Positions 1-11,368 of a stretch of DNA of 64,000 bases are shown here, piece after piece (position 1 is the first letter of the stretch; every line of letters begins with the position of its first letter). Location: assembly GCA_035772735.1 (NCBI GenBank), contig JASDFA010000003.1, positions 33,100,001 to 33,164,000 on the forward strand. Direction: 5' to 3'. A program made the translations under genes and the position numbers. Source of the stretch: Datura wrightii (lineage: Eukaryota > Streptophyta > Magnoliopsida > Solanales > Solanaceae). The notes beneath the pieces are model-generated. The model was not told the DNA's origin. It did no database searches and saw only the letters and a list, made by a program, of their open reading frames with translations.

Positions 1-1248
1 CCCCCTAGTTGGGAGGGTTTCCATACCTCAACAAGGATTAGAAACATAAAGGCATGATATCAATCATGATACTAGTAGCATAAGGGAGACACTCTCAATT
101 GGCGAGGACCCCTTATCCTACAGTGGCACATAGTTCTGACACCTGGGTGCGCTAAACCCCGACCTATGATACTCCCAAACCATACATAGTGCTCATAACA
201 TACTTGAAACATGATAGTTTTTGCATGAACTAGTTTAAAACACGATGGATTCATAAATTTCTTAACATACGTGAACTAGCCATGAAAAGAATGCTGAAAA
301 TACAGTCATGATACACAAGCTTGATATTGATAAGATTCATACATACTTGAGTAAATCATGCTAACTTGAAAATATATATTCATGAGAGTTTTTCATAGAA
401 ATTATGTAATCATAATCATTAAACTATAAGTAGAATCATAAGAGAATCAAATCCATAAGAGATCATAGAGTTTTTGCATAAAAGGATCTAACCCTATAAA
501 TTTATGAAAAATATAATTGGAGACATGGAGGAATTGAATTCATGAAATTAGACTTGACATTGGGCATGAGGATGGAAGAGATACCCCATTCATGATCCTA
601 CATACCTGGTATTTGAGGAATTCTTGACTAGCTTGAGGCCCAAGAGAAATTGAGAAGAGGAACCCTAGCTTCCTTGAGAATCCTTGAGAGTTTGATGTTC
701 AATCTATAGTGTTTGGAGAGCAATGAGAGTGTAAGATAAGTTTAATCATTAAATACCCCTCTTTGGAAACCTAAAATGACCTGGTTTTGGTGTTAAAAAC
801 ATAGGAAGTTATGAAAATACCCTTTGAAACTCGCATTAAAAATCTACCGGTCCAGTCACCACGGCACACACCACGACTCGTGGTTACTAGTCATGACATG
901 ATGTACCAAATTTCACTTTTCTGATCTTCATCCCATGACTCCCTACCACGACCTTTTACAAGATATTACGAGTCGTTACATCCTCCCGTGGTCACTAAAA
1001 TCATGTTGGACACTTTTTGAACTTCACTCTAGTATTCATCACTACGACTCATTACCTGGTCCCATGAGTCATCCCATGCCTTGTTAAATCAAGACCTTGT
1101 CTATAGGGGCAAACCATGACTTATGACCATGAATCATCAAGTCATACCACAACACGTATGATGAGTCGTTCTGAGAGAATCGCAAATTTTTCTACTAATT
1201 TCTACTCCAAGTTTATGATCTACTCTTAGGGACTTCTAGGGTGTTACA
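1..1248 (-). mobile_element. Partial chromovirus-type LTR (cut by window edge)
   Basis: Read on the minus strand, this begins at 1248 with TGTAACACCC, the usual start of chromovirus LTRs in this window. It then carries the same themes as the LTRs of A and A2: repeated ACGAC/CGTGG words (about 858-1160), and near 100-180 the reverse complement of the 'tagcaccgag...ctatgcccc' block also found at about 5350 and 13010. The other end lies outside the window. Whether it is a solo LTR or belongs to a full element cannot be told. Confidence 0.7.
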
Positions 1249-2287
1249 CATGACTGGAACCTGGTGTCGCACTTGATTAAGTGAACCCTGAAAAAATTCT
1301 AACTATAATAGGTTAGCATCGATAGGGTTCAACGTCACAGTAACTATACCATCAAAGTAAAAGACAAACTACAATGGAGGTTGGCTTCATACCAACTAAT
1401 GAATAGTTATACAACTGGTATACATGGCCATAGAACAAATACATCCTGTAAAATAAGGCCCTCCTAGCCTTCAACAAAAATACTATAACTATAATAGATG
1501 TCTACGAGCATCTATGAATATAATAGTAATCAACTGTTTGGGATAGGGCCCCAAACTACCCATAATCAGAACAAGGGAAACTTTGAAAGATTTGGAGCTT
1601 ACAGACTCAGTTGGAACTCCACTCAGTGACCAAAAACTTGACCTACCTGTCGATCGGTACCTTCAAGCATGAATGAAATGCCCCAACTAGGGAATTAATA
1701 CAAAAATGTATCGAGTATGTAAAGCAAAAATGACAATAAGATTTAGATTTCAAACCAACAAATATATAGGATGATAACAAGAATTTGGAAGGTATCAACA
1801 GAAACATAATTAAGAAATCAAGTAATCAAAAAGAACCTACCTAGCCCCCATAAGTCTAGAAAGGTCAAAACAACAAATAAACAAACGACCAAAAAATTAG
1901 TCGGCGCCTAGCTAATACAACTCACCTGTCTCCACTTGTACAAAATAGGGTTCATTTAACTGTTTACCTGACTCAACTCTAGGCCCTAATATCACGACCA
2001 TCACTAGTCATACCTAGCCTCCACAGCAAACTAAAACACAAGTCTAATCTTCAACTAATAGATCAACATCAAAACAGGCCACACAAATCATAAAGAAACC
2101 AAAGCATCACAAAATAATCCATATGTTAAGAGTTTGTAATCCAACCTTGTTGGGGCATGCCTCATGGTCTTACAGGTCTAACGCCACATACTAGCTGAGT
2201 ACACTGTAGAGTCAATATTTATCCGACAGCCAAACACTTGCAGTATGGTCACTAGTGTGCCAGAATAACTTAACAGATATATGTTAG
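1249..2287 (-). mobile_element. LTR H, distal part (interrupted by element B)
   Basis: No coding is seen. On the minus strand the sequence reads like the 3' half of a Ty3/Gypsy LTR: a 'catactcgatacat' block near 1710, then a pyrimidine- and T-rich tail with a 'tcagggttcac...gtgcgacacc' ending close to 1260 that resembles the LTR ends of element B. The upstream half of the same LTR lies at 61683-63088, on the far side of B. The inner boundary abuts another LTR start at 1248, so the exact end is uncertain. Confidence 0.55.
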
Positions 2288-3706
2288 TGTAACACATTGT
2301 GTGTTAGAGTGGCCTCATTGATAGATTTTGGATGTACGAACCTAGCTTGGTAACTACATATTGTATGTCAAGAGAAGGTCGAGGATGAATGTGCGAATAA
2401 CTGATCGAGTGAGCAGGAGAAAGGGGTAAGAGGTAGTCCACATTGAGCAACATGTCTGGAGCTCCTCCACTATTATGGGTAGTGTGGCACAAAGCTTCTC
2501 CTTTACAACGAGCAGCATGGCGCAGAGCCCCTCTATCGGTCCAACCTTTATATATAAATGTTTGGTTGGTTCTAGCTCATAAACATTTTTCCCTTGGAAA
2601 TGAAGGAGTGGAAACTATCTTGAAATTTGGTTCTCTTCACCCATAAGTTATTTGGGGATTAAATCATTGAATTCCAGCTTTGTGTTGAGCGTTAGAAGTG
2701 CGTTTTCGTGCTAAATCGTGAGGTAGAATTCATCCGGGTTGTTTTGCTTCTTATATCTTGGTAATCTCTCCTCATTTTCTATTCTTTTAGTTGTTGATCA
2801 TGGAAGTAAGTTCATATAAGATGGTTGTTCTAGATTTCTACCGCCAGTTTCATGGAAAAACTAGCCGTTTATGCCTCAATTTGTATTATTTCTTGTTGAA
2901 TCTCTTAGTTGCATTGTGGAACTTTGAAGACATCCCTAAGGAAATAAGTTCTTGGTTATATTATATTGAGTTGTATTTTTGTTGGGATTCACCGAAAATC
3001 TAAGGTATGTTAAGGCTTTTTGCACTCTTTTTTGTCGACATGATTTCTATTGGCTTTGTAGTTTGTTCTAGTTGTGTAGTAGGCTACCTAGGCTGCATAT
3101 TTTCCTTACACTTGATAATTCCCTTAAGCCAATATTTTGATTTTGGAAATTGGGTTAGTTTGATAGCTCATTTGGAGCTTTAGATACACATGCCCAAGGG
3201 ATACTTCAGTGAGTCGAATTACGCTGAGGAATCAAATTGTGAACATTGTTTTAATCTTGGTAAGTTGTATTTGTAAGGGATGTTTATGATTATGGATTGT
3301 ATGATTCGAATTATTAATATTTTGTTGTCTTGATATATATTGTGTGAACCCCCGTGGAGGGCTCTACGATGATCTTTAAGTCCGTGACGGTTTCCAACTA
3401 GACTGAGCCTTGGCTTGTGAAGATCTATAAGTACGTAACTATTTCAGGAAGGTCATACATGCGACTTTGGTTGTCTATAAGGTTGTGATGTATATTTTGG
3501 TGAGGAAACATTGATGCGATATCATATTATTGATTATGGATATTGTTCAAGTAATTTTATTTGGGTATACCTCTATTCACCTAGAATTGTGTTTGTTGCT
3601 TGGCTTTGGAAATCTTGGTCTTGTGATGTTGTCGAGTAAGTATTTCTAAGTGGAGCTTTTGTTGTCTCTTCTTTGTTTTAATTTTGATGTTATTTCTGTG
3701 CTTTAT
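2288..3706 (+). repeat. Element B 5' LTR, first part
   Basis: This matches 37217 onward in the 3' LTR along its length: the shared block after 'gaacctagcttgg', the 'cacaaagcttctcc' region, the TATA region, 'gttgttgatcatggaag' and 'gtgaggaaacattgatg'. It is cut at 3706 by element A. The LTR resumes at 13970: the uninterrupted 3' copy near 39393 reads across the junction ('ctttacatactcggtacat' against 'ctttatatgcttggcacat'). Confidence 0.85.
2551..2558 (+). promoter_or_regulatory. TATA box of element B 5' LTR
   Basis: TATATAAA lies about 263 bp into the LTR. The equivalent position in the 3' LTR (37477-37484) has TATATAAA too. Position and conservation between the two LTRs support a core promoter; the start site itself is not visible. 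Confidence 0.5.
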
Positions 3707-6312
3707 TGTAATACCCCGGAAGTGATAAGGAGTAGACCTGGGAAGCTAAAAGGCAAAAATGCTGTAAGTTGGGAAAAAGGTTGCAGGACGACAGGTACCA
3801 CGACCCGTGGTAAGTAACCACGGGCCGTCATTGGTGGTCATGGGTTCAGGTGGTTAGGTATCATAGGGAAACAACGGTTGATTAAACGACTCGTGGTAAG
3901 TAACCACGAGCCGTCTTTTATTGTCTTGGTAGGAATTGGACTTAACAGTAGGAATGTACGACGGGTCATGCAATGACCCAATGTGGCTTGCAATGACCCG
4001 TTGTGGGGAGTTGTGGTAAGGGAGCCAAATCTCAGTGAGAAAGGCCGGATAGTAACCACGACCCATTGAAGCGTAAAACGATCTATGTGAGGCTCGTTGG
4101 GTAGAAGTTCAGAAGGTTCGGGCGGAGCAATCAACGACTCGTTGGAGCCTAGAATGACTCATCCTGTTCGTCAGTGGTTTGACTCTGAGATATGAATGGG
4201 ACAGTGCATAGCACGGGTAGATACCACGGGTCGTGTTATCCTCCAACGACCCATTGGTTCATCCGTTGTTTGGCCCAGTGATTAGTTTTCAACAAATTAA
4301 GTAAGGGCATTTCCATCATTTCCTAGTCTTAAGGCCCTATACTACGTCGTTTAAGGATCATTTTGAGGGGTTTTGGGAGGGGAAAAGCCTATTCTAAGTG
4401 CATGCTCCCCATGCATGCAAAGTTGAAGGCTTAAAGCAGGTGATTCAAGGCCAATTTCAAGGTTTCCTTTGGAATCTGATCTTGGGCAATTGAAAGGTGA
4501 TAGAATTCCTCATTTCCAGGTATGTAGGGTTTTAATGAGTTTCTTCCTTCCACACCCATGCCCAATTCCTATCAATTAGTGTTGCATTATGAATCATCAA
4601 TTATGAGGTTTTGACCAGTTGCATGATTTTTATATCTCTATTCATGGGTATGATTAGATTGAGTTGATATTGATGATTTACGAAGCTTGGGCGGATTTTA
4701 ACTTGTTTCTCTTTTAAAAATTGTTTTTCTAAAAAATGAATCTAAAACGTCCGTGGATGAAGAGTTCATAAAAGGGGTGATTTATGGTAAATGTGTGGTG
4801 GTGATGAAGTTGATGATGAAAAGCATGTTTCTAAAACTACCCATGATTTTGATGTTGTCTCTTAAATGAATCGATTGAATTCTAGAATGATAGAGTTTTG
4901 GGTAACCCACATGTTGATTAAGGTGATGATTTTCCCAACATATGCTTACCACATTATTTAAAGAGAAATTTCCCAATTCTTATTATAAATTCTAGATTGT
5001 GGTATGTCGAATGAATATTTCTACATGTAGCTTACCACATGATTTGGAGTAGATGCTCCCACTATGATTTAGCTTGTGGTATGTTTTGAAATAAAGCTTC
5101 TCATATGCATGAATTTATAATTTAGATGTATGGCATCATTGAGCTTTGTCGAAGGACAATGTTGAGCTTCATTTTCATATGATGTCTAGTCTATGCATGA
5201 TTTTATTAATGAGCTTTGTCAATAGACAATGTTGAGCTTCGTTGCATACGATGTTGAGTCATGCATGATTTCATGTTGAGCTTCTTCAATAGATGATGTT
5301 GAGCTTTATTATATACGATGTAGAGCATTGCATGTTTTGGGAGAAGAGTCTAGCACCGAGTGGGCTAAGGGTCGACAACCCTATGCCCCAGAACTACGCG
5401 CCAATGTAGGTTGATTCTATTCTATTTGGGAACTCCGTTGTGAGCATTTCCTGGCCTTAATGACCCATGAGCTTGATATCGATATAATGGTAGCATCCTC
5501 AGCCCTGACAAGGTTTTGGACAGCTCTGTCCTCTTGAGTGTAATAGTCAGGACCACATAAGCTCTATCGTGGTATGTTAGTTAAGTGATGAGTCTCCCAT
5601 TTTCCATATAATTCAGATTTCCATATTCACTACTCATGATCATTATGTATGCATGCATGTTCTAAAATTAAGGTTTGACTCAATGGTCAACTTTTCTATA
5701 AATGTTGTATCTCAGTTTTGAGTCATTCAAATTAGTTGATGTTATAAAGTTATGTATTGTCACATCGTTAAGGGATTATGATTTCGAAAGAATGCTTGTG
5801 AGTTCTCTCAGTTTTCTAAAAGCTTATGTTATAAAATGATTTGTTCGGATGATTTTACTTATTATAGGGGTATTACTTACCTTGCATACTCGGTACATTC
5901 CACGTATTGACCGCATACTTTCTATGCTATATCATTTCATTATACAAGACCTGGCTCGCAGCTTCAGCCTCGATCTTAGTCAGCTTGTTCAAAGTTGCAC
6001 CTGTTCAGAGTAGGTGAGTCCTCATTATTCGAGGACTAGACTTTCAGTTTCTTCTATATATTTCAATTTGAGCATTATGGAGCTAGTTGGGGTCTTGTCC
6101 CATCAGCTCATCCAGACTAGAGGCTTTTCAGACTTAGTCATGTATTCAGTTTCGGATTTTTACTCTTATTTGATGTTGCTTTAGACTTCCGCTGAGATTA
6201 TACTCATGTTTTCTTCAGTTTTCGAATGAGTTAGTTGTATGCTTATGCTATGGGTCGACTTGGGGTCCCTTGTCTTGTGTCTACGATCCGGGCCTCCGTT
6301 CGGATCATGAAA
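3707..6312 (+). repeat. Element A 5' LTR
   Basis: It starts TGTAATACCCC and ends near 'tcatgaaa', just before the primer site. It is about 2.6 kb and collinear with 11369-13964. It contains a cluster of dyad words (3797-4257) and an AT-rich middle with repeated 'gttgagctt...aatagacaatg' units (about 5130-5320). No coding is seen. Confidence 0.92.
3797..4257. promoter_or_regulatory. Cluster of ACCACG-N3-CGTGGT-type dyads in LTR A
   Basis: About a dozen related words occur in both orientations within 460 bp, for example near 3797, 3819, 3884, 3903, 3956, 3991, 4054, 4131, 4220 and 4242. The best copy is a perfect inverted repeat with 6-bp arms and a 3-nt spacer (ACCACG-ACC-CGTGGT). The cluster recurs at the same place in the 3' LTR (about 11459-11918) and in the LTRs of A2, E and the fragment at 858-1160. 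A protein-binding array is inference; the repetition is seen directly. Confidence 0.5.
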
Positions 6313-6316
6313 AACT

Positions 6317-6328
6317 TAGTATCAGAGC
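6317..6328 (+). other. Primer binding site of A (initiator tRNA-Met)
   Basis: TAGTATCAGAGC follows the LTR end by four bases. It differs by one base from TGGTATCAGAGC, the usual site matching the 3' end of plant initiator tRNA-Met. Confidence 0.85.
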
Positions 6329-6521
6329 CATAGGTTTTAAGTTTTCTAGGGAGTCTGAAAGCCGCGTTAAGTAGAGTCTTTCTCATGAGTGTGAAACATG
6401 CCACACTTATGACGGAGAGGCTACGAAATGTTCTAGTAAATGTTCCCATCTTTTATGATCTATGTCGTGCGATGAAGAGTCTTTCTATCCCTCTAATTCG
6501 TGCTATTCTCGATTGCAGAGT

Positions 6522-7739
6522 ATGGCTCCTCGAAGAGTGAACAAACGGAGAAATGGAGATGGTGAAGGCCACGAGGATGGCATGGGTCGTGGGCATTAGT
6601 AGGTTCCACTAGTTCAGAAACCTCAGGCATCGGAGCTAGTCGCCCATGCTGAGTTTCGAGCCGCTATCCAGATGCTTGCACAGGCCTTGACCGCTCAGGT
6701 CAATCAGCAGTCTATTGTGCATATTCCGTAGAATGGAAGTGCAGCGGCGGCTCGAGTCAGGGACTTCCTGAGGATGAACCCGCCGGAGTTTCTTGGGTCC
6801 AAGGTAGATGAGGACCCACATGTGTTCGTGGATGAAATTATCAAGATCACCCAGGTCATAGGGGTGAGTAGTGTTGAGTGCGCAGAGTTTGCCTCCCACT
6901 AGTTGAAGGGGGTTGCACATATCTGGTTCCGTCAATGGAAGGATAGCAGGGTCGCCGGAGCAGGTCCGGTCACTTGGGAAGAGTTCCATGTTGCATTCCT
7001 AGATCGGTTCTTCCCTCGGGAGATGAGGGAGCTGAAGGCAGCTGAGTTCGTAAATCTGAAGCAAGTGAGGATGACAGTACTAGAGTATTCCCTTGAGTTC
7101 ACCTACCTATCGAAGTATGCTCCTGAGGTAGTGACTGACTAGAGGGCGCGAGTGAGCAGGTTTATTCATGGGATAGAAGGTTACTTGGATAAGGAATGCA
7201 GGATTGCTATGCTCCATCAAGACATGGACTTTCCTATGATGGTGTTGTATGCCCAACAGATGGAGGCGACACATTTGAGAGAGAGAGGGGCCAAGAGGGC
7301 CAGGACTGATGATCACCCATTTCCTCAGCTTAAGTCAGGAGGTGGGCACCATCAACAGACCCACTAGAGATCATCCGCCCCAGCTTTATAAGCCTTGAGT
7401 GTGCCATCTTGGCCTAGGCATGACCAGAGAGGGCGAGCATCAGGCTTGAGGGGTCAGAGCAGTAAGCTACAATTTCAGGTGTTCCAACTTGTCGTAGATG
7501 TGGCCGAGGGCATGCAGGCCAGTGCTTGGCAGGTTCGGGTGCGTGTTTAAGGTGCGGTAAACTCGGACACATGCTTAGAAATTTTCAAGCAGCGAGACAG
7601 GATCAGGTTAGGGGCCGTGGCCTAGCTTCTAGCTCAGCAGCCCCACCCCCTCACTTAGCACATCAGGGGGCATCTACCAGTGCAGCTGGCGGTCAGCACC
7701 AGAATAGATTCTATACTCCAGCATCTCATCAAGAGTAGG
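6522..7739 (+). pseudogene. gag: Element A gag (broken)
   Basis: The ATG at 6522 opens a chromovirus gag: a charged N-terminus, then the capsid region with 'VAHIWFRQWK' (about 6912) and 'LEFTYLSKYAP' (about 7095), then a basic stretch and two zinc knuckles (about 7490-7580). The second knuckle reads CLRCGKLGHMLRNF, with the last Cys replaced by Phe. In-frame stops at 6597, 6600, 6729, 6900, 7140 and 7365 are TAG, nearly all where relatives have Gln (CAG). The frame shifts between the capsid and knuckle regions. Gag would form the virus-like particle in the cytoplasm. Confidence 0.88.
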
Positions 7740-9560
7740 AGGTCTCCCGCGATGTGGTTACTGGTATGTCACGAGTCTTCCATGTTGATGTTTATGCTCT
7801 GTTAGATATAAAGTCAGTCTCGATGTCTTGTCAGAATCCTTTTCGGTTTCTACTCCTGTAGGTGACTTAGTTACAACTAGACAGGTGTATAGAGATTACC
7901 TGGTCTTGGTCCTCCATAAGGTCACCTCAACAGATTTGATAGAGTTATCCATGACCGATTTTGATGTTATTCTCAGCATGGATTGGTTGTACGCTTGTTA
8001 TGCTTCCATTAATTGTAGGAATTGGTTAGTAGAGTTTAGATTTTTGGGTGAGCCAGTCTTAGAATGGAAGGTCAGTTCAGCCGTGCCTGTAGGTTGCTTC
8101 GTTTCCTACCTCAAGGCCAGAAAGATGATTTCTAAGGGTTTCCTGTATCATTTGGATAGGGTAAAGGATGTTGAGTCTGAAACCCAGACTATCTAGTCAG
8201 TTCCAATGGTACGTGAGTATCCAGAGGTCTTTCCTGATGATTTGCCAGGTATTCCTTCCGAGCGGGAGATTGACTTTGGTATCGACCCTCTTCACGATAC
8301 GCAGCCTATATCTATTCCTCCCTACAGGATGGCCCTAGCTGAGTTAAAAGAGTTGAAGGATCAGTTAAAGGATTTACTAGATAAGGGCTTCACTAGACCG
8401 AGCTAGTCTCCATGGGGTGCACCAGTTTTATTTGTTCAGAAGAAAGATGGTTCCCTTCTTATGTGCATTGATTATCGATAGTTGAACAAAGTCACTGTCA
8501 AGAACAAGTACCCCTTACCCAGGATTGATGATTTGTTTGATCAGCTTCAGGGTGCTAAGTGTTTCTCAAAGATAGATCTCATATCTGAGTATCATCAGCT
8601 TAGAGTTCGGGAGAGTGATATCCCAAAGACGGCGTTCAGAACACGGTATAGTCATTACGGGTTTGTAGTTATGTATTTTGGACTAACAAATGCTCCTGCA
8701 GCTTTTATGGACTTGATGAATAGGGTATTCAAGCCATATTTGGACATGTTCGTGATCGTGTTCATTGATGACATCTTAATATACTCTCGGAGCAAGGAGG
8801 AGCATGCCGCTCACTTGAGAGTAGTGCTTCAGACCCTCAAGGATCGCGAAATGTATGCAAAGTTCGGCAAGTGTGAGTTTTGGTTGGACTCCGTGGCATT
8901 CTTAGGCCATGTGGTGTCTAGCGAAGGCATAAAAGTAGACTTTCAAAAAATTAAGGCGGTGAAGAATTGGCCCAGACCGGTGAATCCTTCAAATATTTGG
9001 AGTTTCTTGACTTTAGCTGGCTACTACCAGAAGTTTGTTGAGGGTTTCTCATCCATTGCAGCGCCTTTGACTAAGTTGATGCAGAAGAAGGTGAAGTTTC
9101 AGTGGTCAGAGGCTTGTGAGAAAAGCTTCCAGGAGTTGAAGACCCGACTCACTTCAGCACCAGTGTTGACCTTCCTCGAGGGTATTGATGGCTTTGTTGT
9201 ATATTGTGATGCTTCGAGAGTCAGACTGGGGTGTGTGTTAATGCATAGTGGGAAGATAATAGCATATGCCTCGAGATAGCTGAAAGTTCATGAAAAGAAT
9301 TACCCGACCCATGATCTTGAGTTGGTCGCGGTGGTGTTTGCATTGAAGATATGGCGGCATTACTTGTACGGGGTCCACATGGATGTATTTACGGCCCACA
9401 AGAGCTTGCAATACGTGTTCACACAGAAAGATCTAAATCTTCTGCAAAGGAGGTGGTTGAAGTTACTTAAGGACTATGATATGAGTGTCCTTTACCACCC
9501 GGACAAGGCTAATGCGGTTGCGAATGCGCTTAGCAGGATCTCAATGGAGAGTTTGTCTCA
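7740..9560 (+). pseudogene. pol: Element A protease-reverse transcriptase-RNase H (broken)
   Basis: The protease region begins about 7780; its active-site triad is lost ('LLDIKS' where relatives have Asp-Pro/Thr-Gly-Ala). RT runs from about 8250 to 9080 and keeps the catalytic box FIDDILIYS (8762-8788) and 'PKTAFRTRY'. RNase H (about 9170-9540) keeps 'HYLYGV' but has lost acidic residues ('FTAHKS', 'VANALSR' where Asp is expected). Stops occur at 8193, 8404, 8479 and 9277. It would have copied the RNA to DNA inside the particle. Confidence 0.88.
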
Positions 9561-11123
9561 TGTGGATGAGGGGAAGAAGGAGTTGGTGAAAGATGTTCAC
9601 CGGCTTGCAAGGCTGGGAGTTAGATTGATCGACTCAACCGATGGCTGTGTGGTTGTACATAACGAGTCAAAATCGTCCTTGGTGGTTGACGTCAAGTCTA
9701 AGCAAGATGAGGATCCAATTTTGAGGAAGCTGAAGGAGGCGGTGCAGAGTCAAAAGGTGGAGGTTTTATCCCAATGGGGAGATGGTGTGCTACGATATCA
9801 GGGTCATCTATGTGTCCCAGATGTTGATGATTTGAGAATTCAGATATTACATGAGGCACATAGTACCAGATATTCTATTAATCCAGGATCCACGAAGATG
9901 TATCAGGACTTGCAATAAATCTATTGGTGGGATGGTATGAAGAAGGATATTGCGGAGTTCGTAGCGAAATGTCCAAACTGTCAGCAAGTGAAGGTTGAGC
10001 ATTAGAGACCCCGAGGCGTACTTCAGGATATTACCATTCCCACTTGGAAGTGGAAAGAGATCAATATGTACTTCATTATAGGCCTACCCTGGACTCGTAG
10101 GCAATATGTCTCCATTTGGTTTATCATGGATTGGTTGACTAAGGCGGCTCATTTTCTACCGGTCAAAACTATCGACTCAGCAGAGGATTATGCCATGTTA
10201 TACATACGAGAGTTAGTTTGATTTCATGGAGTGCCTTTGTCCATCATTTAAAATAGAGTTACCCAGTTCACCTCTCAATTTTGGAGGTCTTTTCAGAAGG
10301 GACTCGGGACTTAAGTCAAGCTCAGCATGGCCTTTCATCCACAAACGGATGGTCAAGACGAGCGAACAATCCAGACTCTTGAGGACATGTTGAGGGCATG
10401 TGTTATGGATTTTAAAGGCAATTGGGATGATCATTTTCCCCTGATTGAGTTTTCTTATAATAACAATTACCACTCTAGTATCCAAATGGCACCGTTCGAG
10501 GCTCCGTAGGGCGAAGGTGTACATCTCCCATTGGATGGTTTGAGGTTGGTGAGGCAGCTATGATAGGACTGGATTTGGTTCATGAGGCGATGGTAAAGGT
10601 TCAGTTGAAAAGGGACTGGTTGAAAACCTCTCAGAGTCGTTAGAAATCGTATGCTGATGTGAGGAGAAGAGATTTGGAGTTTGATGTGGATGACTGGGTA
10701 TTTCTAAAAGTATCTCCCATGAAGGGAGTCATGCAGTTTAGGAAGAAAGGGAAACTGAGTCCCAGCTATGTTTGTCCCTACCAGATTGTGAGAAGAGTTG
10801 GTAAGGTGGCGTATGAGTTGGACTTGCCATTGGAGTTATCTTCGGTTCATCCCGTCTTCCATGTGTCGCTTTTGAAAAAGTGTTTGCGTGATCCAGCCTT
10901 GGTAGTTCCGGTAGACAGCCTTGGGGTAAAAGACAGCCTCAGTTACGAAGAAATTCCAGTTGAAATTTTGGATCGAAAAGTTTGAAGACCGAGGAATGAA
11001 GAGGTAGCTTCAGTTAAGGTTTTATGGAGGAATCAGCATGTTGAAGGAGTTATGTGGGAGGCCGAAGTGTACATGATGGCTAGATACCCACATTTGTTCT
11101 CAACTGGCTCAGTTCCGACTTGA
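9561..11123 (+). pseudogene. int: Element A integrase and chromodomain (broken)
   Basis: Shows the zinc-binding H2C2 end 'AKCPNCQQ' (about 9965), then the D,D35E core with two catalytic Asp lost ('NMYFI' near 10065, 'NRVTQFTS' near 10254) and the Glu kept ('DERTIQ' near 10357). A frameshift lies near 10515. The C-terminus runs through 'HPVFHVSLLKKC' to a chromodomain ('VLWRNQ', 'WEAE' near 11057), ending at the stop 11121-11123. Stops TAG 10003 and TGA 10219 are found at the same two codons in A2. Confidence 0.88.
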
Positions 11124-11355
11124 GGTATCAATTTTTTCCCTTATTCTCGAATCAGTTTCCATGTTCAGTTCATGTGCACAAGTTTGAATTATGTTATGAT
11201 AAATGTATGTGATGCCTGAATTTAGGTCAGCTATGTGGTTCTTTTCGGAGGTAGTCATTTTGTGAAATTTCAGTTAAAATAATCAGTATTGGAGTATGAT
11301 ATATTGTATGTTTCTGTTTGTTGCTTGTTTCCAACATTCGAGGATGAATATTCCT

Positions 11356-11365
11356 AAGGGGGAGA
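11356..11365 (+). other. Polypurine tract of A
   Basis: AAGGGGGAGA lies three bases upstream of the 3' LTR, after the conserved 'acattcgaggatgaat' block that also precedes the 3' LTRs of A2 and B. It primes plus-strand DNA synthesis. Confidence 0.8.
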
Positions 11366-11368
11366 TAT

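Noticed and set aside
1..2287. Possible host gene or promoter at the left edge
   Set aside because: No coding on either strand; the sequence matches LTR themes on the minus strand.
3797..4257. Repeated words considered as a CRISPR-like or tandem repeat array
   Set aside because: Spacing is irregular, words occur in both orientations and vary, and the setting is a eukaryotic LTR.
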